From Zanthoxylum bungeanum (Eukaryota; Streptophyta; Magnoliopsida; Sapindales; Rutaceae), in the NCBI GenBank assembly GCA_019454045.1, contig SKCR01033643.1, positions 62,001-126,000 of the forward strand: 64,000 bases of DNA, given 5' to 3'. How positions within the stretch are numbered: position 1 is the first letter of the stretch; every line of letters starts with the position of its first letter. Below are positions 47,381-58,489 of the stretch, one piece after another. The notes under the pieces were generated by a model, which saw nothing but the letters and a program-made list of their open reading frames with translations, was not told the origin of the DNA and did no database searches. The position numbers and the translations under genes are program-made.

Positions 47381-48152
47381 CTAGCAGTCTTTCTTCCAAT
47401 GACCACTCTTTCCACAAAAGAAACATTTCTCATTTCCCTTTTTCTTCTCCACCTTACCATTCGGCTTTAGGTGATCTGGAGCCTTGGCCTTGCCCTTATT
47501 TTTCTTTGGGCCTCGTGGCTTCAGGTCCGTACCCGTAAGCATGACATATGTTTTAAGCTCCGGTTTCAAGTCATTCTCTGCTTGCTTTATCACATTGTGC
47601 AATTCTGCTAAAGTAGCTTCTTTATCAGACAGATGAAACTGCATAATAAAGTTAGAGAAGTCTTTTGGTAAGGACTGAAGAATTAGATCATGACATATCT
47701 CATGATCCATGATGAACCGGAGGTTGGCCAATTTTTCAATGTGGCCAATCAACTTAAGCATATGTCCACTAATAGATCCTTCCTTATACTTTGTTTGGAA
47801 TAAGGCATATGACACTTGGAATCTCACGGTATGAACGGAAGTTGCATACAACTCCTTCAAGTGAAAAATAATGGTTTGAGCATCCATATCTTCGTGAGCT
47901 TTCTGAAGTTCGTCCGACATAGAGCCAAGCATTAAGCAAACTGCTTGCTCATCATCATCGACGTGTTTCTTCCAAGCATCAAATGTATTTTGGTCACATC
48001 TTCTGCGGGTTCAGGGGAAATGGTCTTCCAAGAACATAGAAAATATTTTCTTGTCGTAAGATAATTTTAAGGTTTCTAATCCAGTCATTGTAGTTGTCCC
48101 CTTTGAGGTTATGCTCATCAAGGATGGAACGAAGTGATACTCTGTTTGCCAT
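47381..48152 (-). pseudogene. Copia gag, nearly intact
   Basis: The probable start is the ATG at 48150-48152 (MANRVSLRSILDEHNLKGDNYNDW). A frameshift near 47985-48000 separates it from the long frame reading through MLGSMSDELQKAHEDMDAQ. The nucleocapsid knuckle K-C-F-F-C-G-K-S-G-H-W-K-K-D-C at about 47383-47425 is complete (CX2CX4HX4C), unlike the knuckles at 2131 and 23760. Confidence 0.8.
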
Positions 48153-49524
48153 TTGAATGTTTGTGAAATATTTTAACCCACCTGTTAAGAGAGAATGTTA
48201 AAATTAGGAATATGGTTTTCATTAATGTTTCTTAATAACATGGGCTTTTAATATTATGAAGTTGCTCTCACTCAATTGTTTTAAAATTTTAAGCAAATCG
48301 CATCAACCCCAATTGATTGATTTCTTGTGGGCAAGGATCCCATTATCATCATTTCATAACTCCGACTAGGGCCGGTCGTTATAAAATACGATAATTAGGT
48401 AGGTTCCCAACCAATTTATGATATAAATCACAATTCCTTGATCATTGGGTTGGGCAATCAAACGTGCCATAGCTTATGCTAGTCCTCGTGGACACCCAAT
48501 CTTTGCCACTAAGTTATAAGACCACAAATAAGGGTCGCTACGTCTTATGACTCAGAAAAGTCAAACCATTGTCAATAGTATGATTTAGGGACAAATTGGT
48601 ATTGGTCAGTCTGGTAAAGCCTAGTCCTGCCAATACGGTTTAAGCCCTTTGGGTCTATACTTTACAATGGGAGGCAAATTTTAGACTTAAATTATTATTG
48701 AGGATTTTAGAAAGTTTAAGTGAATAACTGTCAAATGCATTTCTCCATTGAAAATTCCCCATAGGGAGGGTGGAGCGAACTCTCTTAAATACCCTTACCT
48801 ATTAGGCTCTTATTGCCTTGGTGACAGGAATAAACAATAGATCCTCCAAATTAGTCCAACACTTTAAATATGCTTTAAGGTAAGCTTTGAGTAAATGATT
48901 ATCTAGATGTCTTCACAGCTTTTCCTTTTGGCTATAAAAAGGTAGTGAGTGAAGGAAGACACCAAATCATTATCTAACTCTAGTAATACCTTTAGTTAAA
49001 TTAACTTTAGTTTGGAAAGTTTTATTAATGCCTTGGTCCCACCTCACTTGTATCTTTTATAATGTCTTTTATTATAAACAAGTGATTTATATTTATTAGC
49101 CTTAAAGGTAATAAATCTCTAAGTTCATCACGGAATAATTACTTAGCTAAGGGATAAGCAATACACTATCTATTTCCTTAGAAAATCTCTAGATGCTTGC
49201 ACCCTAAAATAATCATGCCAATTTTAATCATACATAGAATCATCAAGCATATGAGTTTTAATATGTTGGAATTATTTTAGGTATTAAATAACTTTGATTA
49301 ATATTTAATTATGATATTGCATTTTATTTTATTCAAATAAATTTATTATTCACGTTTTTTTTTACAGATGCATGAATTTTAAATGCAATTTCACAATTCA
49401 AATATTAACCAAATCATGCAAAACTTGTGCCTAAAATTAAGTTCAGGGTGTTAGCTTTCTAACGAGCTTTTACACACCCAATTTCGAGTTCAAATGAGAG
49501 AGAACTAATCAAAACAAAAACGGC
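48153..49524 (-). other. Copia leader between primer site and gag
   Basis: 1.4 kb non-coding, unusually long for a leader. No ORF with a domain seen. It may contain packaging signals or older insertions. Confidence 0.5.
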
Positions 49525-49536
49525 GCTCTGATACCA
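49525..49536 (-). promoter_or_regulatory. Primer-binding site (initiator tRNA-Met type)
   Basis: Minus-strand TGGTATCAGAGC begins one base after the LTR end (...CCTTACA at 49538). It is a perfect match to the usual Copia primer site. Confidence 0.9.
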
Positions 49537-49639
49537 CTGTAAGGAAACGGCCGCAAGTGCGCAGCGGAAAATTAAATAAATCAAATTATGATGTCGTTAT
49601 CCCTACGATATAGAAGACTCTTATGGACCTTTTTCCGGT

Positions 49640-50010
49640 TTAGTCAACTGGAGAATTTCCTGGACTTTTATTTGGTCCAGACGATGGGAACATTCCCTAT
49701 GGCTCATGTCGAGTCAAGATGAAGACATGGACCTTCATCTGATCCAGACGACATAGCAGACTCCCATGGACCTTCTTCAGGTTCAGTTGGTTGGAGATTA
49801 TCTTGGACCTTCATTTGGTCCAGTCGACGGGAACACTCCCCATGACTCTTGTCGAGTCAAGGTGGAGATTATCATGGACCTTCATTTGGTCCAGTCGACG
49901 GGAACACTCCTCATGACTCTTGTCGAGTCAAGATGAAGACCTGGACCTTCATATGGTCCAAACGACATATGAGACCTTAGCCTGCATCTGGTCGAAACGA
50001 CTAAAAAACA
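49640..50010. repeat. Minisatellite-like repeats (TGGACCTTCATTTGGTCCA...)
   Basis: A 71 bp unit beginning GGAGATTATC is repeated at 49793 and 49864 with few changes. Diverged relatives lie at 49640-49790 and 49934-50010. Each unit holds GGACC...GGTCC inverted half-words and GACTCTTGTCGAGTCAAG, itself an imperfect inverted repeat. No coding sequence. Confidence 0.85.
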
Positions 50011-50297
50011 TCCCAGATATTTATTTATTTCTATCGAACATGATATGACCTTTGACAGGTTCAAGCGACATCGTTGTCCAAGTACGCTCGCATGCTTAAA
50101 TCAAACCCCAGACGACATACTCGTCGAATACTCTTCAAGTCAAGGACTCGTTGACATAAAGAATAAGAAACAAACTGTACGGGCCAAATTTAGGCCAAAA
50201 ATCCAAATGTATTTTCACCTCAGAATCATATATCAAAGAAAGCCCAATTGACAACAGGACAGCCGATTGATCCTTCAAACAATCTACCCTACATAGG

Positions 50298-50924
50298 AAA
50301 ATGAAATCAGACATATTTATCGATCATAGTAATATTTTTGACGAAGGAAAACTATTGGTTTTAATTCATAACACTTGTGTTAAAAATTTCTAAGTTCACA
50401 AATGACAAATCTCCATTCATTTGGAAAAAGTGCACCGTCCCTAATCAAAATTATATATTTAAAAATCTTTGGTCACGATAATTTATAAACTTTAAATTTT
50501 GTTTATTACAAGTAAAAGTAAAACTACATTTACGAAATTGAGATACAGATATTATATGTGAGGTGTAATTTAAATTTATTGGTCTTTTGTTATAAGATTA
50601 ATATATTAAATAATAAAACCAATCAATAACTTACATATGGCTATTTAAAATGATTGGTGGAAAATTTTATTATCACTAAATTACATTAAATTAGGTTTTT
50701 TTTTTTTGTTCTATTAATTTCTTTAAAAACAAAAATAAAAATTTAATACATTGAAAACGAAACTAGAAAATGATAATGACACCTTAACATACGAATCATG
50801 CCACAGCCGAAGCAGAGCCCATCAAGTTTTTGTATATTTATTTATTTATTTTAAAGTACAATTCAATGTTAACAATAGCCGCTTAATTCCGCTCCTCGTT
50901 CCCTCCAAAAAGTCAACACAACAA
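50298..50924 (+). promoter_or_regulatory. Promoter and 5' UTR of the universal stress protein gene
   Basis: AT-rich region directly upstream of the USP start codon, duplicated at 26146-26783. TATTTATTTATTTATTTT (about 50834-50851) lies roughly 75 bases before the ATG and could serve a TATA function. Exact transcription start unknown. Confidence 0.5.
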
Positions 50925-51578
50925 ATGAACAACCGGAATCAGGAACCGGACCGTCCGGTTCTTCCGACACGTGTACCTCTCACAACAGACGGCTCCCAAC
51001 GCAATATCGCAATCGCCGTCGATCTCAGCGACGAGAGCGCTTACGCCATACGCTGGGCCGTCGAAAACTACCTCCGTCAAGGCGACGCCGTCGTTCTCCT
51101 CCACGTCCGCCAGACATCCGTACTCTACGGCGCAGATTGGGGCTTCGTAAACAACAACAACAACAACACGCATGAGCAAGACGACAGCGGTGTCCTCGGA
51201 CGGGACTCGACCGAAACGGACCTAACGGCGACGAATGCGAAGAACATAGCGGAGCCGTTGGAGGAGGCGGGGTTTCCATACAAGATACACATAGTGAAGG
51301 ATCGTGACATGAAGGAGAGGCTGTGTTTGGAGGTGGAGAGGTTAGGGTTAAGCGCGATGATAATGGGGAGTCGAGGGATTGGCATCGGGGCGGCGAGGAG
51401 GAGTAGCGTTGGGAGATTGGGGAGCGTGAGTGATTATTGCGTTCGTCATTGCGTTTGCCCTGTTGTTGTGATTAGGTATCCTGATGATAGTCAAAGTCAA
51501 GATGATTTTAGAGACGAGGCTGAGCTGCATCCGGTGCCGGAAGAGGACGACGCCGAGTATCATGACTTATCGGATTGA
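50925..51578 (+). CDS. Universal stress protein (PHOS32/PHOS34-like)
   Basis: 217 residues from the ATG at 50925. An in-frame extension further upstream exists, but the homologous N-terminus of this group starts near here and the codons before 50925 look like 5' UTR. The USP fold is evident: RNIAIAVDLSDESAYAIRWAVENY (27-49), VVLLHVRQTSVLYGADWG (56-73), a variable loop with an asparagine run from AAC repeats (76-81), FPYKIHIVKDRDMKERLCLEVERLGLSAMIMGSRG (117-151), and a nucleotide-binding-type GRLGSVSDYCVRHCVCPVVVIRYPDD (163-188). The C-terminus is acidic. The family binds ATP and is implicated in stress signalling, and Arabidopsis members of this subgroup are phosphoproteins. Coding GC is higher than the surroundings, typical of a real gene here. 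It is continuous in one exon; whether relatives have introns should be compared. Confidence 0.9.
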   Translation: MNNRNQEPDRPVLPTRVPLTTDGSQRNIAIAVDLSDESAYAIRWAVENYLRQGDAVVLLHVRQTSVLYGADWGFVNNNNNNTHEQDDSGVLGRDSTETDLTATNAKNIAEPLEEAGFPYKIHIVKDRDMKERLCLEVERLGLSAMIMGSRGIGIGAARRSSVGRLGSVSDYCVRHCVCPVVVIRYPDDSQSQDDFRDEAELHPVPEEDDAEYHDLSD

Positions 51579-52967
51579 ATGGAAAGGTTTGTTTTTCAAG
51601 CTTTTTGTTGTTTGAGGGTATATTGGTAATTGTCGTAGTTTTGCTTTAATTTGAAATCTTGCTTCTTTTTTATTATTATTATTATTTTGATATTTACCGG
51701 TCACCTATTCACCTCACCTGAGTTACCTGACCATATATTTATACTTGAGAGAGAAATTTATATGCGCTATACTCAATACATCCCGTCAATAAATATATGA
51801 TATCTATTTATTATTATTGGTTAATTTTGAATTTAACTTTTATATATCAAAATATTAGTGGACAGTCTTTCCACATCATCCGTGCTTTCGTCCCACATAA
51901 GTCTTTCTCTATAGTTGATAGCTAGTGACACCACTTCGCAACTTCAATCATAGCTTGTTAAATGTTAATAGTAATTGGTGTTTGAATTAAGTTATGCTTG
52001 AAATTGAGGTATTGTGCCTGTTAATCCACAACTGTTGGGGAAGCGGAATCACCATGAGTGAATATAGGCAGGTGGTAACTATTAGCTGCTAAAAATTTCT
52101 GATGTGCTCTGTTGATACTGCACTGTTTGGTTCTTTGAGAAATGAGGGAAACAAAGTGATTTCTAACTTCTATTCATCCATATTTATTTGGAAAGAAATC
52201 ATTTCTAACTAAAATATTGAAATAAGAAAAAAAGAAAAGAAATGGAAAACAGATTAGTTCGATTTTTGATTAATTTGAGGAAAGTACAGTAGGAAATAAA
52301 GAGGATTCTATTGTGTGGGAGGTTTGGAAAGTAGGAGGAGTTGGTGCAGCTTGGAATTGTTTCAGTGTGCTCATAGCCTATGAATACATTGGAAATTGCG
52401 TAAGATAGTTGGATCCATAAAAAACAATGCTTTATGGTTTAGTTGGAAGCTATAGAAAATGTTCATTAGGTATGTGGAGCTGAGTCAGCATGCTGGAGCA
52501 TTTGTAACACCGATTGATGTCATGTTGGTTAGTCCTGTGCTACGAACCAACACTAATAAGGCGATTTAAAGGTTCTGCGCGACACATTGAAGGTTAGGAA
52601 GATTATGGGTTGGGACATAAACTATAGGCTGTCATGGTTGAAGGGAAGAAATATGTTTTCAAGTTGAATCGCAAAAAAAAAGATTATGTGTTGCTGATCC
52701 CAATAAGTCTGGGTTTGTTCTAGCTGATTGGATTTGTAATGTTTCTGGGGTTATCTGAGATATTACATAAGAGTTCATTGAATCGTCTTAAGAATCTATG
52801 ACTGGTTAGATTCTATGTTATATATTTCTCATTTTCATTTTTAAGAGATCATGTATCAGCTTTACTACCCTCATTTTTTTTTTGTATGTTATGTAGATTT
52901 TAGTTGGTTTCAATTTTCTTTACTGCTATTAGTTGTGTATGTATCCTTTGTTTATTGCTATCCTGAA
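51579..52967. other. Downstream of USP, no gene recognised
   Basis: Includes the USP 3' UTR. A GGTTTG donor-like site (AAG then GTTTGT) occurs just past the stop at about 51594. The rest holds AT-rich text with no domain. It ends where a hAT-type element starts. Confidence 0.4.
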
Positions 52968-53635
52968 CAAGGTTTAAAAATACGGTGCGGCGCCTCGAGG
53001 CGGCCGGCCATTGAGGCGCGAGGCGGGCCGCCTCGAGGCGGCGAGGCGGGCGCCTCAATGCGGAAATCGGGAAAAAAAAAAAAAATACATTCATTTCTTC
53101 ATAATTCATAGTATGTTCAAAAAACTATTGATAAGTAATCCAAATTACATTACTTTCTTCATAATACATAGTTTGTTCAAAAAATTATTGATAACTAATC
53201 CTTAAACAAGCTATCATTAGTGTCTAGCGGCATGAAGCTTGGGTCAAAATCTCTGTCATCATCAGATGGGTCATCATCGAAAAAACCTCATTCACTTGTA
53301 GTGTCTTCATCCACTAATTGTGGAGCTTTCCCATTCAATATACTTATGACGAGGTTTTTTTAATATATACAGAAGCCAAAACGACGACGTTTTGGCACCA
53401 CCAAAACGTCGTCGTTTTAATGAAAAAAAAAAAAAAAAGGATTCAAAGCGTGAGGCGGCCGCCTCATGCCGCCTCACGCCGAGTCTGCGTGAGGCGGCCT
53501 GAGGCGGCCGCCTCACGCGGCCAAAGGCGGAAAATTGCCATTTGCCGTTTTAGGCGGCCGCCTCGGTGCGGCAACTCCGCGAGGCGGTTCGAGGCGGGCC
53601 GAGGCGGCCGCCTCGAAACGTTTTTTAAAACAATG
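52968..53635. mobile_element. Non-autonomous hAT-type element with GAGGCGGCCGCCTC arrays
   Basis: Flanked by a perfect 8 bp duplication ATCCTGAA (52960-52967 and 53636-53643). Terminal inverted repeats are imperfect: CAAGGTTTAAAAATACGG at the left and, reversed, CATTGTTTTAAAAAACG at the right. Both subterminal zones are filled with GGCGGCC/GAGGCGG words, many palindromic. The 668 bp contain no transposase. It also carries two AAACGACG/CGTCGTTTT inverted words at about 53378-53418. The open frames crossing it (arginine-rich) arise from the repeats and are not genes. Confidence 0.85.
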
Positions 53636-53723
53636 ATCCTGAAACACTTTTGTGAGGAACGAGATAACGAAGGCATTAAAAGCAAGATAAATTATGAAAC
53701 AGATGTATTTGAATGACTCACTC

Positions 53724-54545
53724 TAGGGGTGGTCAAAAAACCGACCGAACCGAACCGAACCGAACCGCAAACCGAACCAAACCGAACCGAATTTATGGTT
53801 TTTTTTCTAACGGTTCGGTTTGCGGTTCGGATTGGCTCACCCCAAACGGTTTACGGTTCGGTTCATGAGCTAATCCGAATCGCACCTGTTAAACCGAACC
53901 GAACCGTTATAATTAAAAAAATTATATATTTTTATAAAAAAAATTGTATTTGTATTTTTCTTTTAATTTTATTCTATGTTTTCTTTTTATTAGTATGTTA
54001 ATACTTTTATTCTTAAATTTTTTGTTAATATATTTATTTGTTAATACTTTTATTCTTCAATTATTTGTTAATACTTTTATTCTTCAATTTATTTGTTAAT
54101 ACTTTTATTCTTAAATTTTTTTTGTTTTATGGTAGCATCATTATTCTTGAAAGTAAGATGTTAGATTTGTCTCTTAATTAGAATGATTGTAACATCATTA
54201 TTCGAGGTAATTTTTAAAAAATACAATAATTAATTGTGCCTCATTTTTCAATCCTTTATGGAGTGCATGTGTTCCCTGGAGACAAAGCTTACACCCTAGC
54301 ACTTCATACTATTTGTTTGATAGACTAGTTTTTTTTTTTTTTGTCTTCACTTAAGTGGATGGAAATTTATTTTAAATATAATAATTCGTAAACCGAACCG
54401 AACCAATTCGTAAACCGTTGGTTTAAAAATTTTTCAATCCGAACCCATCCGTTATTTAATGGTTTGGTTTGAGAGGTAAAAAAATCTGAACCGTAAATAT
54501 GGTTTGGTTCGGTTTTTAGTACAAACCGAGCCGCGCCCACCCCTA
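53724..54545. mobile_element. hAT-type element with AACCGAACCG repeats
   Basis: Ends are TAGGGGTGGTCAAAAAACCG on the left and, reversed, TAGGGGTGGGCGCGGCTCGG on the right. These resemble each other and the TAGGGATGGCAA end of the 17271 element. Subterminal zones carry many AACCGAACC and GGTTCGGTT words. The interior is AT-rich with repeated TTTATTCTTNAATT phrases. The flanking 8-mers (ACTCACTC and CTAACTCA) are only partly alike, so a target duplication is not proven. No transposase. Confidence 0.7.
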
Positions 54546-55375
54546 CTAACTCATGGTTGTCAAAAGCACACGCTTTACACAGAGGCACGTGCCACTGCAC
54601 CTCTGTGCTCCTTTTTTGGTCGGCACGTGCCTCTCCGAGAAGCGCCATCAATATGGGTTAGAAAAAAACCATACCCAAATGCAATGATATTAAAATGAAG
54701 CATGCATGTTCAAGGAACTTTTTATAAATTGGCTTGTATGATAGTGTTTTGGGATCTGTTTTGACTGGTCTATCTGCTCGTTTGAAATAATATAACTTCT
54801 GTCTACCTTGTCATGTTTCTTTGATTTTGCACAATGGTAATATTCGTCTAAATATTCAGGTGATGCATAGATGGTATACAATTCTGGTGTTTTTTTGAAT
54901 ACTTGTTATACATTGCCATGATATTTCTTTTCCTTCTTTCCTTTTTCTTGTTGATTTACTGTAAAACCAAGGTCATAATTAATTTTAGTAATGTTGCAGA
55001 ATCTGATCAACGCAACAAAGTGAAGGCTGTGGGGGTAGAAAGAATGCGTCCTTTGAATTTTATCCGTATAATATGTACCGCCGAAGATAAAACGGTAAAT
55101 GTAGTCAGTTACTTCCTTCTCCGTACTCCGCAGGCAGAGTTGGTGCATTAACTGTATAGTATTTGTATTTTACTTGTCTGGGATCTTTATACTTTTACCA
55201 CAACGTAATACTGTCGCCGTACTGTATCCAAATCATCAGGTTTTGGATTTTGTGTTTTAAATTTTACAAAACAGCTTTCTGGCTGACACTGAATCGTCTG
55301 CTTGATAAAGCTGGTAGGGTATCGATTTAACAAAATAAACACAAAAAGAAACACCGCCTGCTTTACAAAAACTTC
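54546..55375. other. No gene recognised, possible one-ended hAT-like fragment
   Basis: GGTTGTCAAAAGC followed by GAGGCACGTGCC and GGCACGTGCCTC words (54555-54640) resembles the style of a hAT subterminal zone, but only one end is visible. The remainder is AT-rich. A TTTTAGTAATGTTGCAG acceptor-like site lies just before 55000. Confidence 0.35.
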
Positions 55376-55639
55376 TTAGAGACCACCTACGAGCGCTCCT
55401 TTGCTTCGACTCATGAGCATATAAAAATCTGATTTGAAGTTCAAAAGTTTGCTACCAGTATCAAAATAGTTACGCGCTTTAGCTCCAGTTGGTGGCAGGC
55501 CGCCATGCCTGCCCCTTGACTTTCTCGGGGGCAAGACTGCTGCTTGACTTTTACGGCCGTGAGTTGATGAAGATGACCTGTGAGAAGCTAAACCATGGCT
55601 ACTCTTCCTTGCAGTTTTGTTATCTGCGGCCATTGTCAA
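55376..55639 (-). CDS. Small unknown Ser/Arg/Gly-rich protein
   Basis: 87 codons from the ATG at 55639 (a second ATG follows two codons later). Basic and serine-rich at first (KSSHGLASHRSSSSTHGRKS, PPRKSRGRHGGLPP), then a less biased end (NYFDTGSKLLNFKSDFYMLMS). I do not recognise the family. Upstream on the minus strand a TTTGTAG acceptor-like site precedes the start by about 27 bases, which would fit a 5' UTR intron. It lies in the gene island, on the same strand as and 228 bp beyond the PUR5 stop. It could also be chance. Confidence 0.4.
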   Translation of the reverse strand: MTMAADNKTARKSSHGLASHRSSSSTHGRKSQAAVLPPRKSRGRHGGLPPTGAKARNYFDTGSKLLNFKSDFYMLMSRSKGALVGGL

Positions 55640-55867
55640 ACTGACTTATCAGCAGCATCCTACAAAGGGATAGCTTTCATTGGCTATCGGTGAAGTAAAC
55701 CACGTGAGGAAGAAACTCACATTTCTATATTTCTATTGCATGTAGATGATAAATAATGAATGTAATTATAGAATCTATCGCATCTGTGGAGGTTGAAAGT
55801 ACGGACACAACAATCCGGCAAAGTATTTGTAAGTCTAATTCATCATCACAAGAAGAAATAATTCAAA

Positions 55868-58489
55868 TCAATATACTTTATAGCTCACTCCTTCACCATT
55901 TACAACTTCACCAATGCGGTATGCTGCATAAGCTCCATGTCCTCCCTCGAGTATTTTGCAGGAGGCTTCCTTGCTCACAACCAGAACCATCCCAATACCC
56001 ATGTTAAAAGTCCGCCTCATCTCACCATCTTCTATTCTACCGGCCTAAATAAACAGTGAATGCCCAAAATTGAGTGAGTTATAATCAAGTAATAAGACAT
56101 TTATGAAAATCAAGCCTATAAAAGCACATGGTACCACAATGACCCTCCCTCAAATCTTCAAAAACGATATTCAATCTTTGCAAAATCAGTTTACATAGTT
56201 TCACGATATTAATAGCATGCAATGGAAAATCGCTTTTCACCTGTTGGATCCATTTGAATACAGCTGGAACTTTCCAAGAGTCCTCATGTATGACAGCACC
56301 AAGGCCTTTTGGGAACACTCGTGGTATATTGTCCGTGAAACCACCACCAGTGATGTGCGCTATTCCTTTTACCCCTCCCTTGCTAATTATGTCCAGCACC
56401 TTGTTTGACCGAGGAAAAAAAACAATTTTTAGCATTACGTAGAACAGCAATGTGGTGCACAGTTACGTTAAACAGAGTTTGATGAAAAGACCTGCTTAAC
56501 ATATATAACAGTTGGGGCCATCAAAGCCTCGCCGACTGTACAGTTTCCACCAGGAAGTTGGTCCTTTAGAGAAAGGCCACTTTGGGCCAAAACCCTGTAA
56601 AGGAAAACAAGCGAAAATCCCAAAGATTATGTACGGTACATCAGTGTTGGATTTGGAAGAAAGTGACTACAACAAATATATTTTACGTAGTAATGAACCC
56701 TTTGGTGCAAATTTAAACATTAAAAGCAATTATGACCTTCTTACAAGAGAGAAACCATTGGAATGGACTCCACTAGATGGCAGGCCAATGAGTTCATCTC
56801 CGGCCACAATGTTTTTCCCGTCAATAACTGATTCCTTTTTAACAATGCCAACCGCAAAACCACTAAGATCATACTCACCCTCTGCATAAAAATCTGGCAT
56901 TTCTGCAGTCTGAAAGATACTAAAAAAGGTTAAATGAAAACAGTAAACCTAATTCATCATGAAAGAAGAGAGTAATGAATCAATAAATACGCTTCACTGG
57001 ATAACGGTTTTAAAAAAAAATCACTGTCAAGCAGATTTATTCTCTAACCCATCAGACAACAGCAAGTCCAATTCATGAGACACAGGTCAGATTATCATAT
57101 TCTCATGACTGCTTTATAGCACAAGAGTGCCACACCAACATCCTTGTTATTCTATATAAGATAAAATGAGTAAACGTAGATATTATAATTTATAACAGCC
57201 AAAGTCAACCAAATTATATAGTGTATATAACAAAATCCAACCCTCCAAGAGGACTTCTGATAACTCCTGGCAATTGATCATCAAAATGAGAAATAAATTT
57301 TACTCTTATGATCTCTTACTTCCTATACTAGGAACTGCGCTTTAAAGTGAGTCCCTACATTGGTGGTCCTCCCCAGGTATTGCAGGAGGGGTATGAAGTT
57401 GTCATTGCTAGTTAAGCTCTATCCTTCTCATCTGGCACTAACATGACATTTCAATTGTCGATACTGGATATTGATTAACACTTGATAACAAACATATCAA
57501 TTAAAAATTTTATTTGTTTTTTCTCAAGAAAAATAAAAGTAATTGAAAAAACAGATGACCGGATAATTAAAATACATACCTCTCCTCCAAGAAGAGCACA
57601 GTCAGATTGTTGGCAGCCGTCAACAATACCTTTTATAACCTGAAAAACAAGAAGAAATAAAGAGAATCAATGCCAGTTTGCCATAGTGGAAAAATAACAT
57701 GGTCGATCCTTGTAACCGACATAAATTACGCACTACTGCATATACCTTTTCAGCAAGATCAACATCTAGGTGGCTTGTAGCAAAGTAATCAAGGAAAAAT
57801 AATGGCTTTGCTCCGGAAGTAACAATATCATTGACACTCATTGCAACCTGAAGAAAGCTAATTAGTAAGCTAATTACTAAAAGAAAAAATCATACAAAAG
57901 ACTGTTTTGAAAAATTCTACCAAATCAATCCCAATGGTATCATGGATTCCAGTTTCAAATGCTAGCTTAAGTTTAGTTCCCACACCATCAGTACCGGCAA
58001 CAAGGAAAGAATCACCTGTTCATAATAAATTCATTTAGCAAACTCAGCTTAACACATAAATCTAGCAATTGGCCTCAAGTTAACATATAATTCAAGCTAC
58101 TCAATAATTGTTTTCCCATCAAAATACGAGCAAACCCTTTAAAGGAAACTCCTAAATGATCAAATAAACAGAAGAATTATATAATTACCAAGAGGAAAAA
58201 GACCACCAAAGCCTCCAATACCAGGAGCCATCTTAGCAATTCTTTTAACAAGTTCAGACCCAGCATCTATATCCACCCCAGCATCCTTATAAGTTAGTCC
58301 CCCACCGGAACTACTGCCGTTTCCTGACATCGAAAGAACAGGGCAATTGTTTTTAACTCTTCCGGTGGCTACTGACAGACTTGCAATTCTTCTTGGGCAA
58401 TTGTGCAAGATAGTTTTGGCGGGAAAATAACTGATTGATGCTGAGAAACAACGCGAGAGTTCAGTATTTGCAGCGAAAGCACTTGCCAT
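55868..58489 (-). CDS. PUR5: Phosphoribosylformylglycinamidine cyclo-ligase (AIR synthetase), eight exons
   Basis: Catalyses ATP-dependent ring closure of FGAM to AIR, the fifth step of purine synthesis, in plastids (and possibly mitochondria). Start is the ATG at 58487-58489. Exons on the minus strand: 58189-58489, 57921-58015, 57746-57847, 57580-57639, 56737-56909, 56492-56594, 56241-56399, 55868-56044. All introns are GT-AG and the spliced frame is open for 389 codons plus a TGA, the usual plant length. Residues 1 to about 55 are a serine- and alanine-rich transit peptide. Then come [38 protein letters not shown] (about 108-117), [12 protein letters not shown] (about 183-194), [14 protein letters not shown] and [16 protein letters not shown] (293-308). 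No breaks or missing motifs. Intact and likely functional; convergent with USP. Confidence 0.96.

Larger units (their letters stand above)
42265..49602 (-). mobile_element. Minus-strand Ty1/Copia retrotransposon with a truncated 5' LTR
   Basis: On the minus strand from the right: 65 bp of LTR end (49602-49538), primer site, 1.4 kb leader, gag, protease, integrase, RT, RNase H, purine tract, and a complete 3' LTR (44245-42265). Domain order PR-INT-RT-RH fixes it as Copia. The coding region is nearly collinear but carries several frameshifts. The 5' LTR is cut at 49602, where unrelated minisatellite-like sequence begins, so no target duplication can be scored. Confidence 0.85.

Noticed and set aside
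50751..50924. N-terminal extension of the USP reading frame
   Set aside because: AT-rich, not conserved in the family as I know it, and matches the untranslated duplicate at 26146; the ATG at 50925 is preferred.
53011..53716. Open frames on both strands across the GC-rich element
   Set aside because: Their protein is repeated Arg/Pro/Ala text generated by GAGGCGG words inside a transposon with defined ends; no domain.
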